From contig SVGS01000008.1 of assembly GCA_015056205.1 (NCBI GenBank), positions 1 to 64,000 on the forward strand: DNA of 64,000 nucleotides, given 5' to 3'. Below the pieces are notes generated by a model. The model saw only the letters and a program-made list of their open reading frames with translations. It did not search any database and had not been told where the DNA came from. A program made the position numbers and the translations under genes. Below, piece by piece: positions 41,830 through 50,623 of this stretch (position 1 is its first letter; the number at the start of each line of letters is the position of its first letter). The DNA is from Clostridiales bacterium. Its GTDB lineage: Bacteria; Bacillota; Clostridia; Christensenellales; Aristaeellaceae.

Positions 41830-43047
41830 ATGAGAAAATGGGGAACACTTTTCCTGTCCCTGATCCTGTTCCTGGCCCCCTGCGCCCAGGCGGAACCTCC
41901 AATACCGACAGAAGGGATCGTGATTCCGGTGATGAATGAACTGAAATCGTTTGATCTTCCCGAGAACGAAGCCATGGCGACTGTGCGCAGCATGAAAGCC
42001 GGCTGGAATCTGGGGAATACTTTTGATTCTTTCGCCGATTACGGAGACGGGCGCAGCGCCGGAGACGGAATGGAAACCTACTGGAATAATCCCCGGACCA
42101 CGCCGGAACTGATGGCTTCTCTCCGGGAAGCCGGCTTCAATACCCTGCGGCTTCCCGTCAGCTGGCATAATCATGTGGACGAGCACTACGTGATTAATCC
42201 GGACTGGCTGAACCGCGTGATCGAGGTGGCGGATTACGCCCTCTCGCTGGATATGTATGTCATCGTCAACATCCATCATGACAATCATGAAAATCCTTCC
42301 GCGTTCTTTTATCCGGACGAAGCGCATTTTGAGCAGTCCGCCGCTTATCTTCAGGCCATCTGGACCCAGCTGGCCGCCGCCTTTGCGGATCGGGACGAGC
42401 ATCTGATTCTGGAATCCATGAACGAGCCCCGTCTCGTCGGCTCTTCCTATGAGTGGAGCTGGAACGCGGCCAGCAAGGAATGCAAGGAATCCGCGGACTG
42501 CATCAACCGGCTGAATCAGCTGTTTGTGGATACGGTACGCGCTTCCGGCGGACGGAACGCTACCCGCTATCTGATGGTTCCGGCCTACTGTGCCGCTCCC
42601 TGGAACGCCGTCAATACCCTCTTCCGCCTGCCGGAGGATCCCGCGGAAAACCGCCTGATCGTTTCCGCCCATGCCTATACGCCCTATCCCTTTGCCCTCG
42701 AGCCGGGCAAGGGGGATTCTGTTTTCTCCATGGACGACACCGCCAAAAAATCCGAGATCGCCGTCTTTCTGAACGAACTGTACCGCCGTTTCGTGGCAAA
42801 GGGAATTCCCGTCGTCATGGATGAGTTCGGCGCGGTGGAGCGGAACGGCAATCTGCAGGACCGGGTAAATTTCACCGCCTGGTATGTAGCCTGCGCCAGC
42901 ATCCGCGGCATCACCTGCTGCTGGTGGGACAACGGCATCTTTTCCGGCGAGGGCGAGCGCTTCGGGCTGATCAACCGGCGTACGCTTCAATGGGTGTACC
43001 CGGACATTCCGCTGACGATCGATCAGAACAGCCTGATCAACCGCTGA
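41830..43047 (+). CDS. secreted GH5 endoglucanase (cellulase)
   Basis: A 405-residue glycoside hydrolase family 5 enzyme that cleaves beta-1,4-glucan or related mannan/xyloglucan. A signal peptide (MRKWGTLFLSLILFLAPCAQA) precedes the barrel, which opens with AGWNLGNTFDSF. The acid/base glutamate is Glu199 in LILESMNEPR and the nucleophile Glu332 in VVMDEFGAVE; IVNIHHDNHENP carries the conserved histidines. No separate carbohydrate-binding module or anchor is present, so the product is probably released. ATG at 41830 follows AAAGGAAG. It is divergent from the sugar operon, which may import its products, and is followed 21 bases later by a HAD gene. Confidence 0.93.
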   Translation: MRKWGTLFLSLILFLAPCAQAEPPIPTEGIVIPVMNELKSFDLPENEAMATVRSMKAGWNLGNTFDSFADYGDGRSAGDGMETYWNNPRTTPELMASLREAGFNTLRLPVSWHNHVDEHYVINPDWLNRVIEVADYALSLDMYVIVNIHHDNHENPSAFFYPDEAHFEQSAAYLQAIWTQLAAAFADRDEHLILESMNEPRLVGSSYEWSWNAASKECKESADCINRLNQLFVDTVRASGGRNATRYLMVPAYCAAPWNAVNTLFRLPEDPAENRLIVSAHAYTPYPFALEPGKGDSVFSMDDTAKKSEIAVFLNELYRRFVAKGIPVVMDEFGAVERNGNLQDRVNFTAWYVACASIRGITCCWWDNGIFSGEGERFGLINRRTLQWVYPDIPLTIDQNSLINR

Positions 43048-43068
43048 GTATAAAGCCGGAGGCCGATC

Positions 43069-43815
43069 ATGACAGTACGCAGACCGAAAATGATCCTTTT
43101 TGATTACGGCGGAACTTTGCTCTGCGAACCCGGCTGGGATATGCTGAGGGGCGAAAAAGCGCTGTTTGAACACATCGAGGCAAATCCTCATCACTATACG
43201 CCGGAGGAACTTTGCGCCTGGGAACAGGCCTATTTCCGATCGCTTCAGCCAGTTCGGGATGCGGGAGCGGAACTGACGGAAATCCAGATGCTGCGTCTCA
43301 AATACGAACTTCACGGGATCACACTGAGCATCTCCTATGAAGAGGCCGAATCTGTCTTCTGGGATCATACCGCCCCGTTGTCGGAAAAATGCCTGTATCC
43401 CCATGTCCGGGAGATGCTGGACTGGCTGAACGTCCGGGGCATCCGTATGGGCGTGATCAGCAATATCGGGTGGACCGGAGCCGCCCTGCGGAGAAGGATC
43501 GGCGCGCTGCTTCCGAATCATCCCTTTGAGTTTATTCTCGCTTCCAGCGATTACGGCCTGAGGAAACCGGATTCCCGCCTTTTTCAGGTGGCGCTGGAAA
43601 AAGCCGCTTTAAAGCCGGAAGAAGTCTGGTTTTTCGGAGACACATACGATACGGATGTGAAAGGGGCCCGGGGTGCGGGCCTCAAAGCCTTCTTCTATCA
43701 GGGCCGGGCTGACGGCGGTATGCCGAGAAAGCCCGTGCCGGAAGGCTTCGAAACGGACGTTCCGGTTATCACGGACTGGACCGCGTTGATTGAACTGTTA
43801 AGCAGTCTTGAATAA
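43069..43815 (+). CDS. HAD-family hydrolase
   Basis: A 248-residue haloacid dehalogenase-type phosphatase with motif I LFDYGGTLL, motif II VISNIGWTG, motif III RKPDSRLFQVAL and motif IV FFGDTYDTDVKGA. A helical cap lies between motifs I and II. The glycine-rich motif I (D-Y-G-G-T-L) is typical of small-molecule phosphatases of the DUF-type YjjG/PhoN-unrelated branch; substrate unknown. CGGAGG lies six bases before ATG, and the gene is in a probable operon with the GH5 gene, so a sugar phosphate is a reasonable guess. Confidence 0.85.
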   Translation: MTVRRPKMILFDYGGTLLCEPGWDMLRGEKALFEHIEANPHHYTPEELCAWEQAYFRSLQPVRDAGAELTEIQMLRLKYELHGITLSISYEEAESVFWDHTAPLSEKCLYPHVREMLDWLNVRGIRMGVISNIGWTGAALRRRIGALLPNHPFEFILASSDYGLRKPDSRLFQVALEKAALKPEEVWFFGDTYDTDVKGARGAGLKAFFYQGRADGGMPRKPVPEGFETDVPVITDWTALIELLSSLE

Positions 43816-43852
43816 AGGATTTGAAACCTGACTCTGCTCCGCCCGAAAAAGT

Positions 43853-44794
43853 CTACCGGCCGAAATCCGCCATCTGCTGCTCGCTGAGCAGGACGATTTT
43901 TCCGTTTTCCTCATCGGTGGAAACATACCAGATTTCCTCAATGCCATCCACGTTCACGGCGCGAAACCGGATGGTGGGGAAAACCTCCGGCAGCCAGTCA
44001 AACACCGCGATGACTTCGGATGGATCCAGTTTTTTTCTGGAATACAGCTGCTTCGCCTTCCTCACCCGGAAGGTTTTTTCATTCCATGTCAGCTTTTCCA
44101 CCCGGAACCGGGTCACCGGCAAATCCGCGAAGATCCAGTAAATATTCGTTGATTTTCTGTTTACAACCAGATCCTTGACGACCTGATGCTGACCGTCGTA
44201 TTCATAGGAGCTGACCACATGGAAAGAGCCGCCTTCAGCGGTCGGCCTGGTGGAGCCTCCCGGCGCGGACGTGAAGGAAAAGGTTTCGACCATCCGGTGA
44301 AGCGTATCCCTGAATCCGCCCTCATCGTTCGCCGGATACAGGCAGACCAGCACAAAATCCAGTTCGCTCCCTTCCGGATCTACGATGAACGCCTCTTTCA
44401 TCCGCTCCCCGTCACCGGAGCGGTAGAGCGCGTAATGCACCTCGGCGTCCACCTTCAGCTCCGCCGGCGGTTCATCAACGGGCAGACGCTTCATCGTCTC
44501 CCGTTCGCCCCTGTCATCCGGATAGTCTCCGTTTACCAGCCATCGCTGCCAGTCTTTCGGTGCTGCGTAGATCACGAGAAGCGCGACGGTTGCGTTCTCC
44601 TGTTCCACATCCAGGGCAACATCGATATCCCAGCCGTATTCTTCCTTCAGCGCGCTGAAGCTTCTCATGGTATCCGGATACCGGACGGAATAGGCTCCGT
44701 CGCTCATGGTTTCCCATGTTTCCGGAACCGCCAGAGCGGCCGCTCCCGGCAGCATAAGGATCAGAACCAGCAGCAGACATCCCAGCCGTTTCAC
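43853..44794 (-). CDS. secreted protein of unknown function
   Basis: A 313-residue exported protein. The signal peptide is KRLGCLLLVLILMLPGAAALA; the mature part begins with WETMSDGAYSVRYPDTM, a pattern seen in beta-sheet domains of lipoprotein-like and PsbP-like surface proteins. It has a second beta-rich half after about residue 190. The LGC close to the start is not a proper lipobox because the hydrophobic core follows it. No family assignment is safe. The start is GTG at 44794 with GGGAGGG upstream. It lies 43 bases after the esterase gene and may be cotranscribed with it. Confidence 0.65.
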   Translation of the reverse strand: MKRLGCLLLVLILMLPGAAALAVPETWETMSDGAYSVRYPDTMRSFSALKEEYGWDIDVALDVEQENATVALLVIYAAPKDWQRWLVNGDYPDDRGERETMKRLPVDEPPAELKVDAEVHYALYRSGDGERMKEAFIVDPEGSELDFVLVCLYPANDEGGFRDTLHRMVETFSFTSAPGGSTRPTAEGGSFHVVSSYEYDGQHQVVKDLVVNRKSTNIYWIFADLPVTRFRVEKLTWNEKTFRVRKAKQLYSRKKLDPSEVIAVFDWLPEVFPTIRFRAVNVDGIEEIWYVSTDEENGKIVLLSEQQMADFGR

Positions 44795-44837
44795 TTCTCT
44801 TCCCTCCCCTGAAAACTTTCTGACAGCTTCCTTCAGT

Positions 44838-45584
44838 TCATGATTCCCGGGCCAGCAGCCAGTCCCGGATCGCCGCCTTCATCTGTTCCGGAAAACAGTT
44901 GAAGTGATGGGTCTCTCCGGAAATCATCCGAAGGGTACATTGCCGGTATCGCGCGGCGGCTTTTTGCGAATCCTCCGGCGGCACCAGATCGTCCTGATCT
45001 CCCTGGAGCAGAAGAACCGGACCGGTAAAGCGGTCGATCGCGTCCTCCGCGTGAAGCGTCTGGGCAACCCGGATATAGTTACCGGACAGCGTCAGGCCGT
45101 CGTGCATCTGTATCTCGTCCCCGATCTGTGCCGGATCAAAGCTGCGGCCCAGAAGGATGCCTTCCCTGGCTCCGCGCGGAATCAAAAAGGCCGGGGCGCG
45201 CAGGATCAGGCCGCGGATCCGGTCCGGAGCCATGCCGCCCGCCAGCGCCGCCGCCAGCCCTCCCTGGGAATGTCCGGAAAGATAAATGCCTGTCACAAAA
45301 TCCAGCGTCCGCGCATAATCCAGCACCGCCAGAGTATTGGAAATCCACTTGTACAGCGTGTGGTTTCTGAATTCCCCCCCGCTTTCCCCATGACCGTAAA
45401 GATCAAAACGAAGCGTAGCGCATCCCGCCTCCCGCATCGCCTCGCAGGCTGCCAGCGTATGCGGTCTGTCCTTCGCGCTGCCGAAGCCATGCAGCACGAT
45501 CACCAGCGGGCAGCGGCTGCTCGCCGGGCGCTCCAGTATGGCGCTCAGCGGGATACCGTCATCCATAATCAGCATTTTTTGCAT
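44838..45584 (-). CDS. alpha/beta hydrolase, feruloyl/cinnamoyl esterase-like
   Basis: A 248-residue alpha/beta hydrolase. The nucleophile elbow is SGHSQGGLAAAL, the acid residue lies in LLLQGDQDDLVPPEDS, and the histidine in GETHHFNCF. The oxyanion-hole motif is VLHGFGSAKDRP. Length and motifs match cytosolic cinnamoyl/feruloyl esterases of gut Firmicutes, which remove phenolic acids from plant xylan fragments, although lipase-like relatives share them. The ATG at 45584 is preferred since GGAGG stands nine bases upstream; an ATG three codons earlier is too close to it. No signal peptide, hence intracellular. Confidence 0.83.
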   Translation of the reverse strand: MQKMLIMDDGIPLSAILERPASSRCPLVIVLHGFGSAKDRPHTLAACEAMREAGCATLRFDLYGHGESGGEFRNHTLYKWISNTLAVLDYARTLDFVTGIYLSGHSQGGLAAALAGGMAPDRIRGLILRAPAFLIPRGAREGILLGRSFDPAQIGDEIQMHDGLTLSGNYIRVAQTLHAEDAIDRFTGPVLLLQGDQDDLVPPEDSQKAAARYRQCTLRMISGETHHFNCFPEQMKAAIRDWLLARES

Positions 45585-45719
45585 TCTCTTCATTCCTCCG
45601 GCAGGACAGCAGATTCAGCCGGGCGGTTCCGGTCCGCAAACCGCCGTCTGTGATACGGGTTCTCCAAGATCATAACATGTTCACGGCGGAATGTATACGA
45701 TGAAAATGAACACATCCTA

Positions 45720-45748
45720 TTGAGAATGGATCCGGGTTGTGTTATCTT
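45720..45748 (+). promoter_or_regulatory. promoter of the glycerophosphotransferase-like gene
   Basis: TTGAGA (45720-45725), 17-base spacer and TATCTT (45743-45748), 65 bases before the gene. Confidence 0.45.
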
Positions 45749-45813
45749 ACCAGACGGCGCGGAAACGATCGCCGCATCCGGATGAATTGAACGTTTGACA
45801 GGGATGAAACAGA

Positions 45814-47298
45814 ATGAAACTGTATATTGACCCCGGTACGGGAAGTATGCTGTTCACCGTACTGATCGGGGTAATCGGGGCGCTGGTCTACGCGCTGCGG
45901 AACGCTGCGGTGAAGACCCGCTTTTGGGTCAGCGGGGGAAAAAGGAGAAAATCGGAGAAGGATTCCTGGCCGTATGTCATCTTCACGGACAGCAAGCGGT
46001 ACTGGAACGTGTTTGAACCCATTTGCGACGAGATGGAAAAGCGCCGTCAGCGGCTGCTGTATCTGACGGCCTCCGAAGATGATCCGGCTTTCGCGAAACC
46101 CTATCAGCATGTCAAAGTGGAATTTGCCGGAAAGGGCAACCGGGCATACGCCCGCATGAACATGCTTCGGGCGGATCTTGTGCTTTCCAGCACGCCCGGC
46201 CTCGATGTATACCAGTGGAAGCGCTCCCGGGATGTGAAATGGTACGTGCATATCCCTCATCAGATTTCGGATCTGACCTCCTACCGGATGTTTGGGATTG
46301 ACTATTATGACGCGATCCTGCTGACCGGGGCCTTCCAGCGCCGCCGGATCCGTATGCTGGAGGCGCTCCGTCATTTGCCGGAAAAAGAGCTGCCGGTAAC
46401 AGGCCTTCCATATCTGGATACCATGCTGGCCCGGGTACAGACGGAAACGGCCGCGCGGAATCATCCGCCCGTTGTGCTGGTAGCTCCGTCCTGGGGGAAA
46501 AGCTCCATTTTTCATCGGTACGGGGAAAGCATCTTTGATGTTCTTCTGCAAACGGATTACCGGATCATCATTCGCCCCCATCCGCAGTCCTTTGAGTCCG
46601 AAAAGGAGCTGATGGACCACTTTATGAAACGCTACCCGGAAAGCGGCCGGCTGCGCTGGGACCGCAGCAACGATAACTTCGGAGTGCTGAAGGAGGCGGA
46701 TCTGCTGATCTCGGATTATTCCGGGGTCATGATCGATTTCAGCTTTGTATTCGGCAAACCGGTGATATACGCGGATACCTCCTTTGACCCGACGCCGTAT
46801 GATGCCGTCTGGCTGAAGGACGATCCCTTCTGGCTTTTCACGGTTCTGGACCGTATCGGCACCCGGCTGATCCCGGAGAAAGTGAATCAGCTTCCCGCCA
46901 TGATTGAGGAAAGTCTTCACTCCGACGCGCTGCGGGAAAGCCGGGAAGCCGTCCGGAAGGAATCCTGGGAATGCGTCGGCGAATCCGCCGTCCGGATCGC
47001 GGACTATCTCATGAACACCCGGGAGCGGCTGGCGGCTTCTGCCGGATCGGGTATCTGTTCTTCAGGAACGCTTCTTTTTCCACATGATCCAGCCAAGGAT
47101 GGCGATCCCGGCGCAGGGAATCAGATTCACCAGCATTCCGGCCTGCAGGCTGACCGAGCCGGCCACAAAGCCGATCACGGCCGGCATCACAATGCCTCCC
47201 GTCGCCGCCACCGGCAGCAGAATCCCCATACTCTCAGGGCTCATGACCGCTCCGGTCATGGCGGTGGACATGGGGTTGACTCCCGCGATCGCCGCTGA
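45814..47298 (+). CDS. CDP-glycerol glycerophosphotransferase-like protein
   Basis: The first 400 or so residues are a membrane-attached (one helix, about 10-28) GT-B-like enzyme of the CDP-glycerol:poly(glycerophosphate) glycerophosphotransferase family, as used for teichoic acid-like polymers. Motifs: VYQWKRSRDVKWYVHIPH, VLVAPSWGKSSIF, IIIRPHPQSFESEKEL, and DLLISDYSGVMIDFSFVFGKPVIY, which includes the family's conserved histidine and Asp-Tyr-Ser-Gly. From about residue 415 (SAGSGICSSG) the frame runs antisense over the MFS gene for 237 bases and gives an atypical H/G/R-rich tail. A lost stop codon or frameshift near base 47040 is likely; true length is perhaps about 415. Confidence 0.8.
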   Translation: MKLYIDPGTGSMLFTVLIGVIGALVYALRNAAVKTRFWVSGGKRRKSEKDSWPYVIFTDSKRYWNVFEPICDEMEKRRQRLLYLTASEDDPAFAKPYQHVKVEFAGKGNRAYARMNMLRADLVLSSTPGLDVYQWKRSRDVKWYVHIPHQISDLTSYRMFGIDYYDAILLTGAFQRRRIRMLEALRHLPEKELPVTGLPYLDTMLARVQTETAARNHPPVVLVAPSWGKSSIFHRYGESIFDVLLQTDYRIIIRPHPQSFESEKELMDHFMKRYPESGRLRWDRSNDNFGVLKEADLLISDYSGVMIDFSFVFGKPVIYADTSFDPTPYDAVWLKDDPFWLFTVLDRIGTRLIPEKVNQLPAMIEESLHSDALRESREAVRKESWECVGESAVRIADYLMNTRERLAASAGSGICSSGTLLFPHDPAKDGDPGAGNQIHQHSGLQADRAGHKADHGRHHNASRRRHRQQNPHTLRAHDRSGHGGGHGVDSRDRR

Positions 47299-48201
47299 AA
47301 ACAGAAAGAGCACCGCAACCGCCGGAACCGCCTCCCGCTGCGGAATCATCAGCCCGTACAGGGCCGTGCAGGCCAGTCCCATCAGGCACAGGGCGCGGGC
47401 CTTGTTTTTTACCGGAATCACAAACGCCAGCAGCATCCGGGCGATCAGGGTGGCGCTCCACATCACGGTCATGGTATAGGCGCTGAAAATTCCGCTGAGA
47501 ATCTCCTGATTTCTGTAATAGGTAACCATCCAGCCGGTGACGCTGGTTTCGGCCGCGTTCTGACAGAACACCATCGCCGTCAGCAGCCAGAAGTTTCCGG
47601 ATCGCAGAAAGGAACGGTCGGCAGGCTGTTTCGGGTTTTTTTCAGCAGTCCCGGGCTGTTTTCTCGGAAAACGGGCGCTGGCAAAAACCAGCCACATCGC
47701 CAGGCCGCAGCCCGCCAGCCCGATCATCGGAGCCCGGCTGCTCACGCCGCTCAGGCCGGACACAACGAAGGGGCACAGAAGCGCGCCGCAGGCATAACAG
47801 GAATGCAGAATCTGCAGAGATTTTCCCCTGTCCCGGGCATGCATCCCCGCCATCACCGTGCAGCGGTTCAGCGCGGTTCCCTTCGCCAGTCCGATCGCAA
47901 AATACGCCGCCATCAGTACCGCAACCGCCTGTGTGGCGGCAATCGTCCCGTATCCCAGCAAATAGCCCAGGGTCAGGGTCAGCACGGCGGCCCGGGCGCC
48001 GATCTTTCGGGGCAGATATCCGGCCAGGAATGCCGCCAGCATGTTGCCGACGCTCATCAGGGAGAGCAGTCCGCCCGTCTCCGCGTAGGTCAGTCCGAAT
48101 TTTTCCTGCAGCAGACTGACCACCACGCCGCTGGCAATGGCGCAGATTCCGCTGAGAAAAAACGCGCTGTATCCCCTGCCTCTGATTCCCGCTTCATTCA
48201 T
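47062..48201 (-). CDS. MFS transporter
   Basis: A 379-residue major facilitator with about twelve membrane helices. The interhelix signature is GYLPRKIGARAAVLTL, and IGLAKGTALNRCTVMAGMHARDRGKSLQILHSCYACGAL is like sugar/fucose-type permeases. Transported compound unknown. The ATG at 48201 is favoured (GGAG nine bases upstream); longer in-frame starts up to 48324 are possible but add a basic, non-membrane stretch. Its last 237 bases lie opposite the tail of the convergent glycerophosphotransferase-like frame. Confidence 0.85.
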   Translation of the reverse strand: MNEAGIRGRGYSAFFLSGICAIASGVVVSLLQEKFGLTYAETGGLLSLMSVGNMLAAFLAGYLPRKIGARAAVLTLTLGYLLGYGTIAATQAVAVLMAAYFAIGLAKGTALNRCTVMAGMHARDRGKSLQILHSCYACGALLCPFVVSGLSGVSSRAPMIGLAGCGLAMWLVFASARFPRKQPGTAEKNPKQPADRSFLRSGNFWLLTAMVFCQNAAETSVTGWMVTYYRNQEILSGIFSAYTMTVMWSATLIARMLLAFVIPVKNKARALCLMGLACTALYGLMIPQREAVPAVAVLFLFSAAIAGVNPMSTAMTGAVMSPESMGILLPVAATGGIVMPAVIGFVAGSVSLQAGMLVNLIPCAGIAILGWIMWKKKRS

Positions 48202-48328
48202 GATTCTTTTCTCCATTCCCTGTCCGCTCCGGTTTTTTCCGTACTTCCGGAAGAACCGGCTGATTTCCCGTCCTTGTCTCCGGATCGGATTCCGCTTTTC
48301 AGACGTTTCGGAATGATCCGGCAAAGAG

Positions 48329-48358
48329 TTGTCTTTTTCCTTTGATCCGGCTTATAAT
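48329..48358 (+). promoter_or_regulatory. promoter of the MBL hydrolase gene
   Basis: TTGTCT (48329-48334), 18-base spacer, perfect TATAAT (48353-48358), about 40 bases before the ATG. Confidence 0.65.
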
Positions 48359-48399
48359 AATCTGCGAAATGATTTGATGAAAGAGCAGGTGGCAGTCCT

Positions 48400-49221
48400 A
48401 TGATCCGCGTTCACTCCGTTTTTCCCGGAATCGATCATCTGACGGACGGGATGGGCGTCTGTATGACTTTGATCCGGGGAACAAAGCGGGCGCTCCTGTT
48501 TGACACAGGATACGGGACAGAGGATGTCCGGAAGGCTGTCGCTCCGCTGCTCCGGGATCGGGAGCTCACCGTGCTGCTGAGCCACGGGCACCACGACCAT
48601 ATTCTGGGAGCCCGCTGGTTCAGCCGGGTTTTTCTCAGCCGGGAGGATTTCCCGGAATACCGTCTTCGAACCGGACTGCCGCAGCGGGAGAAAGTGGCGG
48701 CTCAGGCCGCCGCCAAAGGGATCCCTCTGCCCGCGGATTTTCTGACGGCTCCCTGTCCGGAGCCGGAGGCTTTTCTTCTGCCGGATCGAACCGCCGGGTT
48801 TCCCTCCTGTCAGCTGGATCTGGGCGGTCTGAATCTGCAGGTGATTCAGGTTCCCGGTCATACCCCCGGAAGTCTGATGGTCTATGTGATGCAAAGCAAG
48901 CTGCTCCTGACCGCGGACAACTGGAACCCCTGCACCTGGCTCTGGTTTCCCAGCGCCGTTCCGGCTCCGGTCTGGCGGGAAAACATGCTCCGTGTGCTGG
49001 ATGCGCTTCCGGTTCAGCATGTTCTGTGTTCTCATCAGGACGGGCTCTGGAACGCCGGGATCCCCCGCCGCTTTATCGCCAGCCTGACGGAAGCCCGCCT
49101 GCTGCAGGCTGTTCCCGTATCACTGGATCCGTCCGTCGATACCCGTCAGGCCTCGCCGGACGGAGAAGGGATGAACTTTGTTTTTGATTATTCCAAAGCC
49201 TTCTCCCCCGCCGGGTCGTAA
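48400..49221 (+). CDS. MBL-fold metallo-hydrolase
   Basis: A 273-residue metallo-beta-lactamase fold enzyme with the zinc motif HGHHDH at residues 62-67, a later metal histidine in VIQVPGHTPGS, an aspartate in LLTADNWNP and a final histidine in HVLCSHQDG. This fits glyoxalase II-like and lactonase-like hydrolases, but substrate cannot be inferred. AGGTGG is seen before ATG at 48400. Its 3' end overlaps the convergent uracil-DNA glycosylase gene by 34 bases. Confidence 0.87.
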   Translation: MIRVHSVFPGIDHLTDGMGVCMTLIRGTKRALLFDTGYGTEDVRKAVAPLLRDRELTVLLSHGHHDHILGARWFSRVFLSREDFPEYRLRTGLPQREKVAAQAAAKGIPLPADFLTAPCPEPEAFLLPDRTAGFPSCQLDLGGLNLQVIQVPGHTPGSLMVYVMQSKLLLTADNWNPCTWLWFPSAVPAPVWRENMLRVLDALPVQHVLCSHQDGLWNAGIPRRFIASLTEARLLQAVPVSLDPSVDTRQASPDGEGMNFVFDYSKAFSPAGS

Positions 49222-49793
49222 AGATCCGGATACAGCCCCAGTTCTTTCAGCTTGCCGCGCAGGCTTTTCATATCTTCCCAGGCCTGAACCTTTTTCGCCG
49301 GGTCCCGAAGCAGCGCCGACGGATGATAGGTAGGCATGATCCAGATCCCTTTCCGCTCCTGCCATCTTCCCCGTTCCCGGGTAATCCGGATTTCGGGATC
49401 CAGCACCGCTTTGGCCGCGGTGCTTCCCAGAAGGACGATCACCTTCGGCCGGATCAGCCAGGTCTGCATCCGAAGATGGATTTTGCAGGCGTCCGCCTCC
49501 TCCGGCGTCGGAACGCGGTTGTTCGGAGGCCGGCACTTCACGATATTGCAGATATAGACTCTCTCGCGCGGCAGCTGAATCGCTTCCAGCATCCGGGTCA
49601 GCAGCTGTCCCGCGGGGCCGACAAACGCCAGCCCCTGTTCGTCTTCCACTTGTCCGGGGCCTTCTCCGATCAGCATCAGGGGGGCTTTGCGGTCTCCCTG
49701 ACCCGGAACCTTATGCCGGATATTCCCGCACAAGCCGCATAACCGGCAGGCCTCCACCTGTTTTTCGAAAAGCTCCCAGCTGATCTCCGCCAT
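49188..49793 (-). CDS. uracil-DNA glycosylase, family 4
   Basis: Removes uracil from DNA. A 201-residue iron-sulfur enzyme: N-terminal cysteines C16, C19 and C22 (EACRLCGLCGN), motif GEGPGQVEDEQGLAFVGPAG, then YICNIVKCRPPNNRVPTPEE with further cluster cysteines (KCRPP and EADACK), and the C-terminal motif PTYHPSALLR. The usual glycosylase aspartate/glutamate position is in the GEGPG motif (family 4 has Glu). The C terminus overlaps the MBL gene by 34 bases on the opposite strand. Confidence 0.92.
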   Translation of the reverse strand: MAEISWELFEKQVEACRLCGLCGNIRHKVPGQGDRKAPLMLIGEGPGQVEDEQGLAFVGPAGQLLTRMLEAIQLPRERVYICNIVKCRPPNNRVPTPEEADACKIHLRMQTWLIRPKVIVLLGSTAAKAVLDPEIRITRERGRWQERKGIWIMPTYHPSALLRDPAKKVQAWEDMKSLRGKLKELGLYPDLYDPAGEKALE

Positions 49794-49825
49794 CTTATTC
49801 GCCCGCCTGCCTCAGAATTCATCTC

Positions 49826-49854
49826 ATTCTACCGCAAAGTATCCCTGGCTTCAA
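49826..49854 (-). promoter_or_regulatory. promoter of the uracil-DNA glycosylase gene
   Basis: TTGAAG (minus strand, 49849-49854), 17-base spacer, TAGAAT (49826-49831), 33 bases before the start. Confidence 0.5.
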
Positions 49855-50003
49855 TCCTGATTTGGAAGTTCTCCGGATCCCTGCTCTCCCGCTTCGACCC
49901 CCTCCGGGAAACCGGATGGTCAGGATGAATATATGCATTGAAAAAGAGAAAAAAAAAGAGTTTTTGTGAGTTTTTTACAAGATTTATCCTGAATCCGGTA
50001 TCG

Positions 50004-50020
50004 TTTGACCTATTTTGACC
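50004..50020 (+). promoter_or_regulatory. CtsR operator upstream of hsp20
   Basis: TTTGACCTATTTTGACC is, on the other strand, GGTCAAA-N3-GGTCAAA, the heptad direct repeat bound by the heat-shock repressor CtsR. It ends ten bases before the -35 of hsp20. A third, imperfect copy (TTTGACT, 50030-50036) covers the -35 itself. Confidence 0.85.
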
Positions 50021-50030
50021 TTTGTGCTGT

Positions 50031-50058
50031 TTGACTTTCTTTGATGTTTGAATATAAT
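50031..50058 (+). promoter_or_regulatory. hsp20 promoter
   Basis: TTGACT (50031-50036), 16-base spacer and TATAAT (50053-50058), followed by a leader of about 75 bases containing a small AAGGC/GCCTT hairpin (about 50086-50099). The rest of the 49794-50137 gap is AT-rich and holds nothing else recognisable. Confidence 0.8.
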
Positions 50059-50137
50059 AACAATTGTTCCGAGAGGGACCGGAGAAGGCCTGAAGCCTTC
50101 CCTGAAAGATTGAATCAATGAAACGGAGGTTGTGAAT

Positions 50138-50599
50138 ATGAGTAATTATCTTCCTACCCTGTTTGGCGAGAATCTGATGGATATGTTCAATGACTTTGAC
50201 CGGGATTTCTTCCGCGGTTTCCGGGCTCCTGAGCATATGCTCTACGGCAAGAACACGCCGCATATCATGAAAACCGATGTCCGTGAGACGGAAGGCGGCT
50301 ATGAAATCGATATGGATCTGCCCGGATTCAAAAAGGATGAGATCGATCTGGAACTGAGCAATGGCACCCTGACCGTATCCACCCGGAAATCCCTGGAAAA
50401 GAAGGATGAGGACAAGAACGGCAAGGTCCTTCGTCAGGAGCGTTATTCAGGCAGCATGAGCCGCAGCTTCTACGTGGGCGACTACATCACCGAAGAGGAT
50501 GTCAAAGCCCGCTTTGAGGATGGGGTGCTTCATCTGACCGTTCCGAAGAAGGATCAGAAAAAGGTGGAAGAGAAGAAGACCATTCTGATTGAAGGATAA
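50138..50599 (+). CDS. Hsp20/alpha-crystallin small heat-shock protein
   Basis: A 153-residue ATP-independent chaperone that holds unfolding proteins. The alpha-crystallin domain (about 40-140) shows VRETEGGYEIDMDLPGFKKDE, LEKKDEDKNG in the flexible loop, YSGSMSRSFYVGDYI and the family signature FEDGVLHLTVPKKD; a short basic/glutamate tail follows. The ATG at 50138 has GGAGG eight bases upstream. Expression is probably heat-inducible, because a CtsR operator lies directly upstream. It is monocistronic and followed at once by a strong terminator. Confidence 0.95.
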   Translation: MSNYLPTLFGENLMDMFNDFDRDFFRGFRAPEHMLYGKNTPHIMKTDVRETEGGYEIDMDLPGFKKDEIDLELSNGTLTVSTRKSLEKKDEDKNGKVLRQERYSGSMSRSFYVGDYITEEDVKARFEDGVLHLTVPKKDQKKVEEKKTILIEG

Positions 50600-50623
50600 T
50601 CCCGCCGGACATATCCCCGCAGA

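Noticed and set aside
43816..43852. Terminator between the convergent HAD and secreted-protein genes
   Set aside because: No stable stem with a T run could be found in the 37-base gap.
49829..50263. A 144-codon minus-strand frame opposite the hsp20 promoter and start
   Set aside because: It runs across the CtsR site, the promoter and the 5' end of hsp20, and its sequence matches no protein pattern.
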